Assembly (NCBI GenBank): GCA_030618905.1
Contig: JAUXCL010000008.1
Location: 1 to 29,211 of the forward strand
DNA: 29,211 nucleotides
DNA from: Bacteroidales bacterium
GTDB lineage: Bacteria; Bacteroidota; Bacteroidia; Bacteroidales; B18-G4
Direction of reading: 5' to 3'
The position numbers and the translations under genes are program-made. Positions within the stretch are counted from its first letter, which is position 1, and each line of letters opens with the position of its first letter. The notes beneath the pieces were generated by a model that worked only from the letters and a program-made list of their open reading frames with translations, ran no database searches and was not told the origin of the DNA. Of the stretch, positions 7,198 to 16,141 are shown piece by piece.

Positions 7198-10100
7198 ATG
7201 AATCAACATAAATTAACTAAACCAGATTATCTTTTTGAAACCAGCTGGGAGATCTGTAACAAAGTTGGTGGCATATATACTGTTCTTTCTACCAAGGCAT
7301 TAACATTGGTTCATGAATTAAAAGACAACTATATACTGATAGGCCCTGATGTCTGGAAGGAAACTATTGAGAACCCTGATTTTATTGAAGACCCGCTCAT
7401 CTTTAAATCCTGGAGAGAAAAAGCCAGACATGAAGGATTACACATCAGATTGGGCAGGTGGAATGTAGCCGGCAAGCCAATCGTAATCCTTGTCGACTTC
7501 ACACCTTATTTTTCTGAAAAGGATAAGATCTTTTTTGAGTTCTGGGAGACCTACAAGCTGGATTCTTTAACTGGCCATTGGGATTACATCGAACCGGCAT
7601 TATTTGGATACGCCGCTGCCCGCGTAATCGAAAGCTTTTACGAATTTCATCTTTCCGCCGAGGATAAGATTGTTGCACAGTTTCATGAGTGGATGACAGG
7701 TACCGGAATCCTGTACTTAAATGATAAGGTGCCTCAGGTGGGTACTATTTTTACTACCCATGCAACGGTTCTTGGCCGTTCTATCGCAGGAAATGGCCTT
7801 CCACTGTACGAGCAACTGGATCAATTTAATGCCCCGCAAATTGCTAAGGATTTCGGTGTAGTTTCCAAGTTTTCCCTTGAAAGATTATCTGCCAGAGAAG
7901 CCGATTGTTTTACTACGGTGAGCGAGATCACCTCAAAAGAATGTGAGGCCTTCCTGGGAAAGAATGTTGATGTGATCACTGTAAACGGATTTGAAAATTC
8001 TTTTGTACCTGACAGTGCCCATTTTGATCGGCAAAAAGATAATGCCAGGGACAAAATTTTAAAAGTTGCCCGGGGTATGCTTAACCAGGACATACCTGAT
8101 GATGCCGTCCTGACATTGACCAGTGGAAGATATGAGTTTGGCAATAAGGGGATGGACCTGTTTATCGACGCCCTGGGCCGGCTTAATAAAATGCCGGATG
8201 AGACCCGCAGTATTGTGGCCCTCATCGCTGTTCCGGCCCATCAATCCGGCTTAAGGAGAGAGCTTCTGAAACGCATTGAGCATCCTGATTTTAATCATCC
8301 CATAGCCAATGAGTACCTGACCCATCACCTTTATGATGAGTCTAATGATCCAACCTTGCAAAAACTAAAGGAAAATGAATTGCTCAATCGCCCTGAGGAC
8401 AGGGTTAAGGTAATTTTTGCACCAGCCTACCTGGATGGAAATGACGGTATTTTCAATATATCATATTATGACTTTTTAATCGGGTTTGACATTACGGTAT
8501 TTCCTTCATATTATGAGCCCTGGGGCTATACTCCCCTTGAAAGCGCTGCCTTCCATATACCGACAATCACTACCAATGTGGCTGGTTTTGGACTCTGGGT
8601 GCAAACAAATATTGACCCTAATCAAAAAGGTGTGTTTGTGATCGATCGTTTAAAATTAAATGGCGATGTTGTAAATGAAATTGTCCGTATTCTTCATGAT
8701 TATACACTTGCTGACAATGCTCAGGCTGCTGTGGCCAATGATGATGCGTTCCAGGTTTCACAGCAGGCCTTATGGCAAAGTTTTATTGATAATTATTACC
8801 GGGCCTATGCAATTGCATTAGATAGAGCAGCTGAAAGGGCTGAACTCTTCAAAGGCAAGCTGCAACAATACCAATTCTTTGAATATAAGGATGTTAAGTT
8901 GAAACGGCCACATTGGAACAAGGTCATTGTTGATACTGACATTCCAAAGAAACTCATGGGGTTACGAGAACTGGCCATGAACCTGTGGTGGTCGTGGAAT
9001 TGTGATGCTGTGGAACTTTTCGAAATGATCGATCCTGCTGCCTGGCGAAGTTTTGACAATAATCCAATACCCTTACTGGAATCGCTTTCTTTTGAACGGC
9101 TTACGGAACTGGAAGCTGATGCTTCATTCATGAAGAAACTGGAATTGGTATACAATCGTTTCAAACAATATAATGATGAAACGGCGAATAACCCGGATGA
9201 ACTTGTGGGCTATTTCAGTATGGAATTTGGTTTGCATGAATCGTTAAGGATATATTCAGGTGGACTGGGAATTCTCGCCGGGGACTATTTGAAAGAAGCA
9301 AGTGACAGTAACAAAACCATGGTTGGCATTGGCATATTATACCGAAATGGTTATTTCCAGCAACAATTAACGGCATCCGGTGAACAGGTCACGCTTGTCA
9401 AGCAGCAACGTTTCAGTCAACTGCCTTTAATTCCCGTGAGAGACAAAAACGGACAATGGATCAAAATAAGCCTGGCTCTACCGGGAAGGACCCTTTATGC
9501 CAAAGTCTGGAAGGTGATGGTGGGCAGGATACCATTGTATCTCCTGGATACAGATATTAGCGACAACAATGAAAGAGACAGGGCCATTACACATCAACTT
9601 TATGGTGGGGACCATGAAAACCGGCTGAAACAAGAATTACTACTGGGTGTGGGTGGTATCAGAATGCTCGAAACGCTGGGTGTTAAAGCCAGGATATACC
9701 ATTGTAATGAAGGCCATGCAGCTTTTATTGGCATCGAACGCCTGGGAAGATATGTACAGACCCTGAAGCTTACCTTTGACCAGGCCCTGGAAGTCGTCAG
9801 ATCGACAACCTTGTTTACCACACATACACCTGTACCTGCAGGTCATGATGTTTTTAGCGAAGATCTGCTGAGGACTTATATTCCCCATTATGCAGAAAGG
9901 TTAAACATTAGCTGGCAGGAATTTATGGATTTGGGCAGGATAATAAAAGACAGCAGCCAGGAAAAATTTTCCATGAGTATTCTTGCAGCAAAGCTTTCAC
10001 AGGAAATTAACGGTGTCTCAAAGATACATGGAAAAGTGTCCAGACAAATGTTCAATGATTTGTATCCCGGGTATTTTCCGGGAGAGCTTCATATTGGCCA

Positions 10101-11442
10101 TGTAACCAATGGAGTGCATTTACCAACCTGGACTGCGAATTCAATGAGGAAACTCTATAATGAACATTTCGGGGCAGGCTTTATCGAGGACCAGTCCAAT
10201 CCAAAACCATGGGAAGCAATTTACGATATTCCTGATTCAGTTATCTGGACCATACGCAAAGCCCTGAAAAGGAACCTGATCACCTTTTTAAAAGAGCAAC
10301 TCCGTGAGGATATGACCCGCCGCCAGGACTCTCCAAACCTGATTATCAAGGCTACCGAGGCACTGGATGAAAACAGCCTCTTGATTGGCTTTGCCCGTCG
10401 TTTTGCTACTTATAAACGGGCAGATTTGATCTTTAATAACCTGGAACGCCTGGCACAAATCCTGAACAACCCTGAATATCCCGTTCAGCTGATCTTTGCC
10501 GGAAAGGCTCATCCTAATGATAAAGCCGGCCAGGACCTGATCAAAAGGATCATACATATTTCAAGACAAAATGAATTTATCGGCAAGATCTTCTTTATTG
10601 AGAACTATAATATGGACATTGCCAGGAAGTTGGTTCAGGGAGTGGATGTTTGGTTGAATACACCTACACGTCCGCTGGAAGCTTCCGGAACCAGTGGCGA
10701 GAAAGCCGCAATGAACGGTGTGCTCAACTTCAGTGTTCTCGACGGATGGTGGGCTGAAGGATATCAGAAGGGAGCCGGTTGGGCTATTGCAGAAACAAGA
10801 ACTTATGATAATCAGAAATTCCAGGATGAACTTGATGCTGAAACTATTTACAATATGATCGAAGATGATATCCTGCCCCTGTACTATATTCAGGATAAGA
10901 ATGCTGTCCCTATTGATTGGGTTGCTTGTATCAAAAACGATATTGCCCGGATAGCACCTCGCTTTACCATGAAGAGAATGCTGGAAGATTATTATAAGCA
11001 ATTCTATCACAAGCTCAGATCACGCAGTAAGGAGCTCAAAGCTGACAATTACAGGATAGCCGGTGAACTTGCGCATTGGAAGAATAGTATCCGGTCAGCC
11101 TGGGATCAAATGGAAATTGAATCGGTCAAAGTACCAAATTCATCCAAAAAAGCCTTGAAGCTGGGGCAGATCTTTAAAGCTGAAATACGGATAAAAACTG
11201 ATCGGATCAAGTCCACTGACTTGGGGGTTGAAGTCGTTTTTGGAAAGCCAGTTCATGGGAATGTCGAACATCCCTTGTTCACCAAATCTTTGCAATTTAA
11301 AGATGAAGCTGATCAGATATCTACCTTCACCTGCGAATTTAAGATTGAACATACCGGGCGGCTGGATTACGCTTTCAGGATCTTCCCGTCAAATGAACTC
11401 TTGCCTCACAGGCAGGATTTTAACCTTGTCAGGTGGATCTGA
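7198..11442 (+). CDS. Glycogen synthase (GT3) / alpha-glucan phosphorylase (GT35) fusion
   Basis: 1414 residues in two enzymes. Residues ~10-560 are a GT3 glycogen synthase, the eukaryotic type: FETSWEICNKVGGIYTV at residues 13-29, and PSYYEPWGYTPLE with E440 and E448 as the two acidic GT-B residues. Residues ~570-1300 are an alpha-glucan phosphorylase of the short bacterial/archaeal type. A DUF3417-like entry segment (LRELAMNLWWSWN) is followed by GYFSMEFGLHESLRIYSGG and by EASGTSGEKAAMNG, whose K1169 should hold pyridoxal phosphate. A beta-rich tail follows to the end. The first half would extend alpha-1,4 chains from a nucleotide-glucose donor. The second would release glucose-1-phosphate from chain ends. 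Each enzyme is near full length and its visible key residues are intact. It is the last gene of the glycogen cluster. Confidence 0.93.
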   Translation: MNQHKLTKPDYLFETSWEICNKVGGIYTVLSTKALTLVHELKDNYILIGPDVWKETIENPDFIEDPLIFKSWREKARHEGLHIRLGRWNVAGKPIVILVDFTPYFSEKDKIFFEFWETYKLDSLTGHWDYIEPALFGYAAARVIESFYEFHLSAEDKIVAQFHEWMTGTGILYLNDKVPQVGTIFTTHATVLGRSIAGNGLPLYEQLDQFNAPQIAKDFGVVSKFSLERLSAREADCFTTVSEITSKECEAFLGKNVDVITVNGFENSFVPDSAHFDRQKDNARDKILKVARGMLNQDIPDDAVLTLTSGRYEFGNKGMDLFIDALGRLNKMPDETRSIVALIAVPAHQSGLRRELLKRIEHPDFNHPIANEYLTHHLYDESNDPTLQKLKENELLNRPEDRVKVIFAPAYLDGNDGIFNISYYDFLIGFDITVFPSYYEPWGYTPLESAAFHIPTITTNVAGFGLWVQTNIDPNQKGVFVIDRLKLNGDVVNEIVRILHDYTLADNAQAAVANDDAFQVSQQALWQSFIDNYYRAYAIALDRAAERAELFKGKLQQYQFFEYKDVKLKRPHWNKVIVDTDIPKKLMGLRELAMNLWWSWNCDAVELFEMIDPAAWRSFDNNPIPLLESLSFERLTELEADASFMKKLELVYNRFKQYNDETANNPDELVGYFSMEFGLHESLRIYSGGLGILAGDYLKEASDSNKTMVGIGILYRNGYFQQQLTASGEQVTLVKQQRFSQLPLIPVRDKNGQWIKISLALPGRTLYAKVWKVMVGRIPLYLLDTDISDNNERDRAITHQLYGGDHENRLKQELLLGVGGIRMLETLGVKARIYHCNEGHAAFIGIERLGRYVQTLKLTFDQALEVVRSTTLFTTHTPVPAGHDVFSEDLLRTYIPHYAERLNISWQEFMDLGRIIKDSSQEKFSMSILAAKLSQEINGVSKIHGKVSRQMFNDLYPGYFPGELHIGHVTNGVHLPTWTANSMRKLYNEHFGAGFIEDQSNPKPWEAIYDIPDSVIWTIRKALKRNLITFLKEQLREDMTRRQDSPNLIIKATEALDENSLLIGFARRFATYKRADLIFNNLERLAQILNNPEYPVQLIFAGKAHPNDKAGQDLIKRIIHISRQNEFIGKIFFIENYNMDIARKLVQGVDVWLNTPTRPLEASGTSGEKAAMNGVLNFSVLDGWWAEGYQKGAGWAIAETRTYDNQKFQDELDAETIYNMIEDDILPLYYIQDKNAVPIDWVACIKNDIARIAPRFTMKRMLEDYYKQFYHKLRSRSKELKADNYRIAGELAHWKNSIRSAWDQMEIESVKVPNSSKKALKLGQIFKAEIRIKTDRIKSTDLGVEVVFGKPVHGNVEHPLFTKSLQFKDEADQISTFTCEFKIEHTGRLDYAFRIFPSNELLPHRQDFNLVRWI

Positions 11443-11459
11443 TTATTTGGATGCATCAC

Positions 11460-11489
11460 TTTGAGTTAGACCAGCTTTACGTATCTTTG
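11460..11489 (+). promoter_or_regulatory. Predicted fabG promoter
   Basis: TTTG at 11460-11463, an 18-base spacer, and TATCTTTG at 11482-11489 match the Bacteroidota TTTG / TAnnTTTG promoter with near-ideal spacing. Transcription would start near 11496, 13 bases before the fabG ATG. This separates fabG from the glycogen cluster. It is the best-formed promoter in the window. Confidence 0.65.
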
Positions 11490-11508
11490 ATAAAAATAAA
11501 AAACAATA

Positions 11509-12261
11509 ATGGATATGAAACTTTTAGAAGGTAAAACAGCTTTGATAACCGGGGCCGCACGGGGTATTGGCAAGGCCATTGCCTTAAAGTTTGCCACAGA
11601 AGGGGCGAACGTTGCATTTACCGACATCACCCTGGATCAGAACATGCAAAGTCTTGAAAAAGAAATCAATGCACTGGGTGTTAAAGGAAAAGGCTATGTC
11701 TCAGATGCCAGCTCTTTGGAATCCAGTGAAAAGGTTGCCAATGAGATCTTGGAGGATTTTGGCCGTATCGACATTCTTGTAAATAATGCCGGTATTACCC
11801 GTGATTCTTTACTGTTGAGGATGACCGAGAATGACTGGGACCTGGTGATGAAGGTTAACCTGAAATCCGTATTTAACCTGACTAAAGCAGTGCAAAGGAC
11901 CATGCTGAAACAACGCTCAGGCTCCATCATCAATATGAGTTCCGTAGTGGGTATAAGTGGAAATGCCGGTCAGTCTAATTATTCCGCCAGCAAGGCAGGC
12001 ATCATTGGATTTACGAAATCTATTGCTGCAGAATTGGGATCCAGAAATGTGCGATGTAATGCTATTGCTCCGGGTTTCATTGAAACAGAAATGACAGGGA
12101 AATTAGCGGATGATGTCAGGGAAGAATGGATCAAGTCCATACCCTTAAAAAGGGCCGGTAAACCGGAAGATGTTGCTGATGTTGCTTTATTCCTTGCATC
12201 TGACCTTTCTAATTATGTTTCAGCCCAGGTATTCAATGTGTGCGGGGGAATGAATCGATAA
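11509..12261 (+). CDS. fabG: 3-oxoacyl-[acyl-carrier-protein] reductase
   Basis: 250 residues, the normal length for FabG, a short-chain dehydrogenase/reductase. TGAARGIG near residues 15-22 is the TGxxxGxG NADPH-binding loop and NNAG lies near residue 90. The catalytic Ser is in INMSSVVG, and YSASK carries the Tyr and Lys. The enzyme reduces 3-oxoacyl-ACP to 3-hydroxyacyl-ACP in fatty-acid elongation. The C-terminal part (APGFIETEMT, then KRAGKPEDVADVALFLASD) is typical FabG. The ATG at 11509 follows a good promoter; the second ATG at 11515 could also serve. It is followed after 22 bases by a VWA-like membrane protein with no evident link to fatty acids. Other SDRs share these motifs, but the overall match to FabG is strong. 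Confidence 0.93.
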   Translation: MDMKLLEGKTALITGAARGIGKAIALKFATEGANVAFTDITLDQNMQSLEKEINALGVKGKGYVSDASSLESSEKVANEILEDFGRIDILVNNAGITRDSLLLRMTENDWDLVMKVNLKSVFNLTKAVQRTMLKQRSGSIINMSSVVGISGNAGQSNYSASKAGIIGFTKSIAAELGSRNVRCNAIAPGFIETEMTGKLADDVREEWIKSIPLKRAGKPEDVADVALFLASDLSNYVSAQVFNVCGGMNR

Positions 12262-12283
12262 TTTCAACCCTAATCCATATTGA

Positions 12284-14392
12284 ATGAACTTTAACCTTGT
12301 CACCGGATACCCTTTGTGGTTTGTATTATTTTGCCTGATGCTTGGCCTTATCTATGCCCTGGCATTATACTACCGTGACAGGAAGCATGAATTTAGCAGG
12401 ACGCTTACCAGACTGATGGCCATATTCAGATTTATCACTGTCAGTATTTTAAGTTTTTTCCTGTTATCCCCTCTCCTGGAAACGATTTCCAAATCAACAG
12501 AAAACCCAATCATTGTGATCGGGCAGGATAACTCTTCATCCATACTTCACAGCGACTCCCTTTATTATACTACTGATTACCTGGAGCATTTCAATCAGGT
12601 CATTGCAGACCTTGAACAGGATTATGAAGTCAGGCTATACCGTGTTGGAGAGCAGGTTTTTCCATTGGGAACATCAGTAATGGACACTTCTTCAATAACT
12701 TATAATGAGAAGCTCTCGGGGCTTTCAGCTTTCTTTGATGAAGTGAATATTATCTACGCAAACCGCAATGTGGGAGCCGTTGTCCTGGCCAGCGATGGGA
12801 TCTTTAATAAAGGGATAAGCCCGGTTTATGCTGCAGGCAAGGTGCCATTTCCAGTGTACTCCATCGCCATGGGGGACACAAGCGTGCAGCGTGATTTGAT
12901 CCTGAAAAGATTAAATTACAACAGGATTGCTTTTAAAGGGAATTATTTCCCCATCGAAGTTTATGTGAATGCCAATAAATGCAATTCAAAGAAAGTTCTT
13001 CTTTCGGTATACCATCGTGGGAAAATTGTTGAAAGAAAGGAACTCAGGGTGAACAGTGATCGTTATACTAAAACCGTATTGCTCAATATTGAAGCGTTGG
13101 AGACAGGCCTCCAAAGATATCGTGTCGTGCTTGCACCCCTGGATGATGAGATTAACACAAGGAATAATTTAATGGATGCATATATAGATGTGATGGATGC
13201 CAGACAGAAGGTGCTCATCCTCTCCAATTCCCCACATCCGGATATTACTGCCATCAAACAAGCGCTTGGGGATAACTATAATTATGAAGTGGAGGATTAT
13301 TTAACAGGCAAATTTGATGGTGCAATTGATGCTTATAACCTCGTTATACTGCATCAGCTGCCATCCATATCCCTTGCCTCTGCAAAACTTATTCGTGATT
13401 TGGAGCAATCATCAGTGCCTGTTTTGTATATCATCGGACTGCAAACCGACCTGGCTGCATTTAACAATTTAAAGACAGGACTTAGCATCAATTATACTGA
13501 TCGTTACAGGTTAAATGAAACCCAGGCGGATTTCAATGAGGCTTTTGTATTGTTTAAACTCAGCAAAAGTGCCCTCAGTACCCTGTCGTCTTTCCCTCCC
13601 TTAAAAACATGTTTTGGAGATTACAGCATGATCAGGAATACTGATGTCTTATTCTTCCAGAGGATTGGGTTAGTTACCACTACGCTGCCGTTGATCATGA
13701 TTAACAAGAGCCTGGATAAGAAGATAGGTGTCATCACTGGTGATGGCATCTGGAAATGGAGAATAACGAATTATATGAAAAAGGGGAATCACGATGCGTT
13801 CAACGAAATCATTGATAAACTTGTTCAATACTTATCGATCCAGGAGGATAAAAGATTGTTCCGGGTTAAGGCCTCGCAAACATTTTATGAAAATGAAAGT
13901 GTGGTAATGGATGCAGCCTTGTACAATGAAAGTTACGAACTGATTAATGACCCGGATGTCAAACTCACCATCAGCAGTGAAGAGGGGAATCAATACAATT
14001 ATAGTTTCAATAAATATGGAGATGCTTATACGCTTAATGCCGGAGGATTTCCTGTAGGTGATTATCAGTATACGGCCTCTGTCAAGCTGGGGATGCAGAG
14101 CTTCACTGATGCTGGCGGATTTTCAATATTGCCGCTGGAAATAGAAAGCGTTTCGACCATTGCCGACCATAACCTTCTTTATCGTATTGCCACTGAAAAT
14201 GACGGTAAAATGCTTACACCGGCAGAATTAAATTCTTTGCCTGAATTGATCAGGGAGAGGGGTGACGTAAAACCTGTCATCTATACACAAAAACGATTTA
14301 CCGACCTGGTTAACCTGCCATGGATCTTTGTGCTGCTCATTGTCTTATTGGGGGCGGAATGGTTTTTGCGCAAATGGGGTGGGAGCTATTAA
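12284..14392 (+). CDS. Membrane protein with VWA-like domain
   Basis: 702 residues. Two membrane segments lie near residues 10-29 and 45-64, and a third near the C-terminus (IFVLLIVLLGAEWFL). After the second, IIVIGQDNSSSI contains D82-x-S84-x-S86, matching the DxSxS metal-site (MIDAS) motif of von Willebrand A domains. VVLASDGIFNKG with D171 matches the later VWA strand motif. The long middle part (residues ~215-650) looks beta-rich and may form Ig-like and GATase-like folds, as in BatA-related Bacteroidota proteins of similar layout. The topology suggests a periplasmic or extracytoplasmic body held by N- and C-terminal anchors. No enzyme activity can be assigned. It follows fabG by 22 bases and precedes an M48 membrane protease, so envelope quality control or surface assembly is plausible but unproven. 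Confidence 0.8.
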   Translation: MNFNLVTGYPLWFVLFCLMLGLIYALALYYRDRKHEFSRTLTRLMAIFRFITVSILSFFLLSPLLETISKSTENPIIVIGQDNSSSILHSDSLYYTTDYLEHFNQVIADLEQDYEVRLYRVGEQVFPLGTSVMDTSSITYNEKLSGLSAFFDEVNIIYANRNVGAVVLASDGIFNKGISPVYAAGKVPFPVYSIAMGDTSVQRDLILKRLNYNRIAFKGNYFPIEVYVNANKCNSKKVLLSVYHRGKIVERKELRVNSDRYTKTVLLNIEALETGLQRYRVVLAPLDDEINTRNNLMDAYIDVMDARQKVLILSNSPHPDITAIKQALGDNYNYEVEDYLTGKFDGAIDAYNLVILHQLPSISLASAKLIRDLEQSSVPVLYIIGLQTDLAAFNNLKTGLSINYTDRYRLNETQADFNEAFVLFKLSKSALSTLSSFPPLKTCFGDYSMIRNTDVLFFQRIGLVTTTLPLIMINKSLDKKIGVITGDGIWKWRITNYMKKGNHDAFNEIIDKLVQYLSIQEDKRLFRVKASQTFYENESVVMDAALYNESYELINDPDVKLTISSEEGNQYNYSFNKYGDAYTLNAGGFPVGDYQYTASVKLGMQSFTDAGGFSILPLEIESVSTIADHNLLYRIATENDGKMLTPAELNSLPELIRERGDVKPVIYTQKRFTDLVNLPWIFVLLIVLLGAEWFLRKWGGSY

Positions 14393-14393
14393 A

Positions 14394-14435
14394 ATGATAT
14401 CTGATTTATGATATCTGATTTATGATTTATGATTT
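14394..14435. repeat. Short tandem repeat
   Basis: Two perfect 14-bp units ATGATATCTGATTT (14394-14407 and 14408-14421) are followed directly by two 7-bp units ATGATTT (14422-14435), which are the same unit with an internal 7-bp deletion. It starts two bases after the VWA gene stop codon and lies in the 81-base gap before the protease gene. Likely a slippage-prone spacer. Confidence 0.85.
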
Positions 14436-14473
14436 GATGGTATTTGTAAATGATTTTCAAATTTTAAGTTTCA

Positions 14474-15748
14474 ATGGAGTTTATTACAGCAGAACTAATA
14501 TTATACATAATCATTGGAATCATAGCCTTTGATTATATCTTTGAAAGGATCCTCGATTATTTAAACTCCACATATTGGAGCGATGAATTGCCGGAGGAAC
14601 TCAGCGATATCTATGAGGCGGATAAATACAAAAAATCGCAGCAATACCTCAGGGTGAAGCAACGCTTTTCCTTACTGGTGAGCAGTATCTCTTTTATCGC
14701 CATGATCCTGATGTTAGTATTGGGTGGCTTTGCTTTCCTGGATCAGCTGACAAGAAGCATTACGCCCCACCCCATCCTGATGGCCTTACTTTACTTTGGC
14801 ATATTGGGCCTGGCAGCGGATATCCTCTCAACGCCCTTCTCCATCTATAATACTTTTGTCATTGAAGAGCGATTTGGATTTAACAAAACTACGGTCCGGA
14901 CTTTTATCCTGGACAAGTTTAAAGGGCTTTTCCTGGGCCTCATTATCGGTGGTGGTTTGCTGTCTCTTATTGTCTGGATTTACATATCAACGGGCGCCTG
15001 GTTTTGGCTTATTGCATGGATCGTGGTCAGTGTTTTTATGATATTTATGACCATGTTCTATTCCAATGTCATCGTGCCCCTGTTTAATAAGCAAAAACCT
15101 TTAGAATCAGGCGAACTAAGGGAAGCTATTGAATCTTATGCATTCCGCGTAAAGTTTAAATTAAAAAACATTTTTGTATTAGACGGCTCCAGGCGAAGTA
15201 GTAAAGCCAATGCTTACTTCGCAGGTTTGGGACGGAAGAAAAGGATTGTTCTTTATGATACCCTGATTAATGACCTGTCCAATCCTGAGCTGGTGGCCGT
15301 ACTTGCACATGAAGTGGGACATTACAAGAAAAAGCATACACTTATAGGAATGATCTATTCAATTATCCAGACTGGTGTGATGCTTTTTATCCTTTCTTTA
15401 TTTCTAAAATATCCGGTATTGTCGGAAGCCCTGGGAGCAGAACATGCCAGCTTCCACATGGGGGTGATTGCATTTGCTATTTTGTATAGCCCATTGTCAT
15501 TTGTCATCGGCCTTTTAGCCAATATCATGTCGAGAAAGCATGAATATGAAGCTGATCGGTATGCAGGAGTAACTGACGATCCGGAGGCCCTGAAAATGTC
15601 CTTGAAAAAGCTGTCGGTCAACAACCTGAGCAACCTGAGACCTCACCCGGCCTATGTCTTTTTTCATTATTCCCATCCGCCTTTATTACAAAGGATGGAA
15701 GCCCTGGATAAGTTGAATATCAGTTCTTCTCCAGTAGCACCGTCGTGA
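14474..15748 (+). CDS. M48 family membrane metalloprotease (Ste24/CAAX protease type)
   Basis: 424 residues with several membrane segments (about residues 5-20, 70-95, 103-120, 155-175, 178-200, 295-315 and 330-355). The zinc motif HEVGH gives H279, E280 and H283, and EYEAD at 357-361 supplies the downstream ligand region. The N-terminal half carries the long membrane-spanning part typical of Ste24 rather than the shorter HtpX. Ste24 homologues cleave CAAX-type or misfolded membrane substrates; bacteria lack prenylated CAAX proteins, so a membrane quality-control role is more likely. The 3' end overlaps the convergent gene on the other strand by 29 bases. Confidence 0.93.
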   Translation: MEFITAELILYIIIGIIAFDYIFERILDYLNSTYWSDELPEELSDIYEADKYKKSQQYLRVKQRFSLLVSSISFIAMILMLVLGGFAFLDQLTRSITPHPILMALLYFGILGLAADILSTPFSIYNTFVIEERFGFNKTTVRTFILDKFKGLFLGLIIGGGLLSLIVWIYISTGAWFWLIAWIVVSVFMIFMTMFYSNVIVPLFNKQKPLESGELREAIESYAFRVKFKLKNIFVLDGSRRSSKANAYFAGLGRKKRIVLYDTLINDLSNPELVAVLAHEVGHYKKKHTLIGMIYSIIQTGVMLFILSLFLKYPVLSEALGAEHASFHMGVIAFAILYSPLSFVIGLLANIMSRKHEYEADRYAGVTDDPEALKMSLKKLSVNNLSNLRPHPAYVFFHYSHPPLLQRMEALDKLNISSSPVAPS

Positions 15749-16085
15749 TGCGCATAGCCTTGTTGGAGTTGATCTTTCCGCTTGCTGTCATGGAAATAAC
15801 TTTATAACCAGTGTCTCTCAGGTCATTTAAGGTTTTGGTTATCGTCTTGTTGTTACTTGTGAGGTAATCATCGTTATACTTGAAAGGCCCCAGGTCAATA
15901 ATTTCTGTTTCCTGATCAGGATAGGTGACGATGATCTTACTGTTTACAACGGCAAAATTCTCATAAATGATCATGGTGGCATAGCCTTCTGCATCAGTTA
16001 TTGCCGGTCTGAAAGACAGAAATGAAATTATCATTAATGCACTGATAACCAATGCACCTGAAGCAACTAAGAGCTTTTTTTTCAT
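15720..16085 (-). CDS. Small exported protein of unknown function
   Basis: 121 residues from the ATG at 16085. The start MKKKLLVASGALVISALMII is a signal peptide or membrane anchor: a lysine n-region followed by a hydrophobic core. The remainder is about 95 residues, with the segment ATMIIYENFAVVNSKIIVTYP and a C-terminal SGKINSNKAMRITTVLLEKN, probably a small alpha/beta domain. I do not recognise the family. An in-frame TTG at 16109 would add eight residues, but the ATG gives a cleaner signal sequence. It lies 56 bases after the ABC permease on the same strand and overlaps the protease gene tail to tail by 29 bases. It may be an accessory to the exporter. Confidence 0.72.
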   Translation of the reverse strand: MKKKLLVASGALVISALMIISFLSFRPAITDAEGYATMIIYENFAVVNSKIIVTYPDQETEIIDLGPFKYNDDYLTSNNKTITKTLNDLRDTGYKVISMTASGKINSNKAMRITTVLLEKN

Positions 16086-16141
16086 CTCAAAGCGATTTAT
16101 GTTCAACAAAGAAATTTTAAGCTAAAATAAGCATTATCAGC

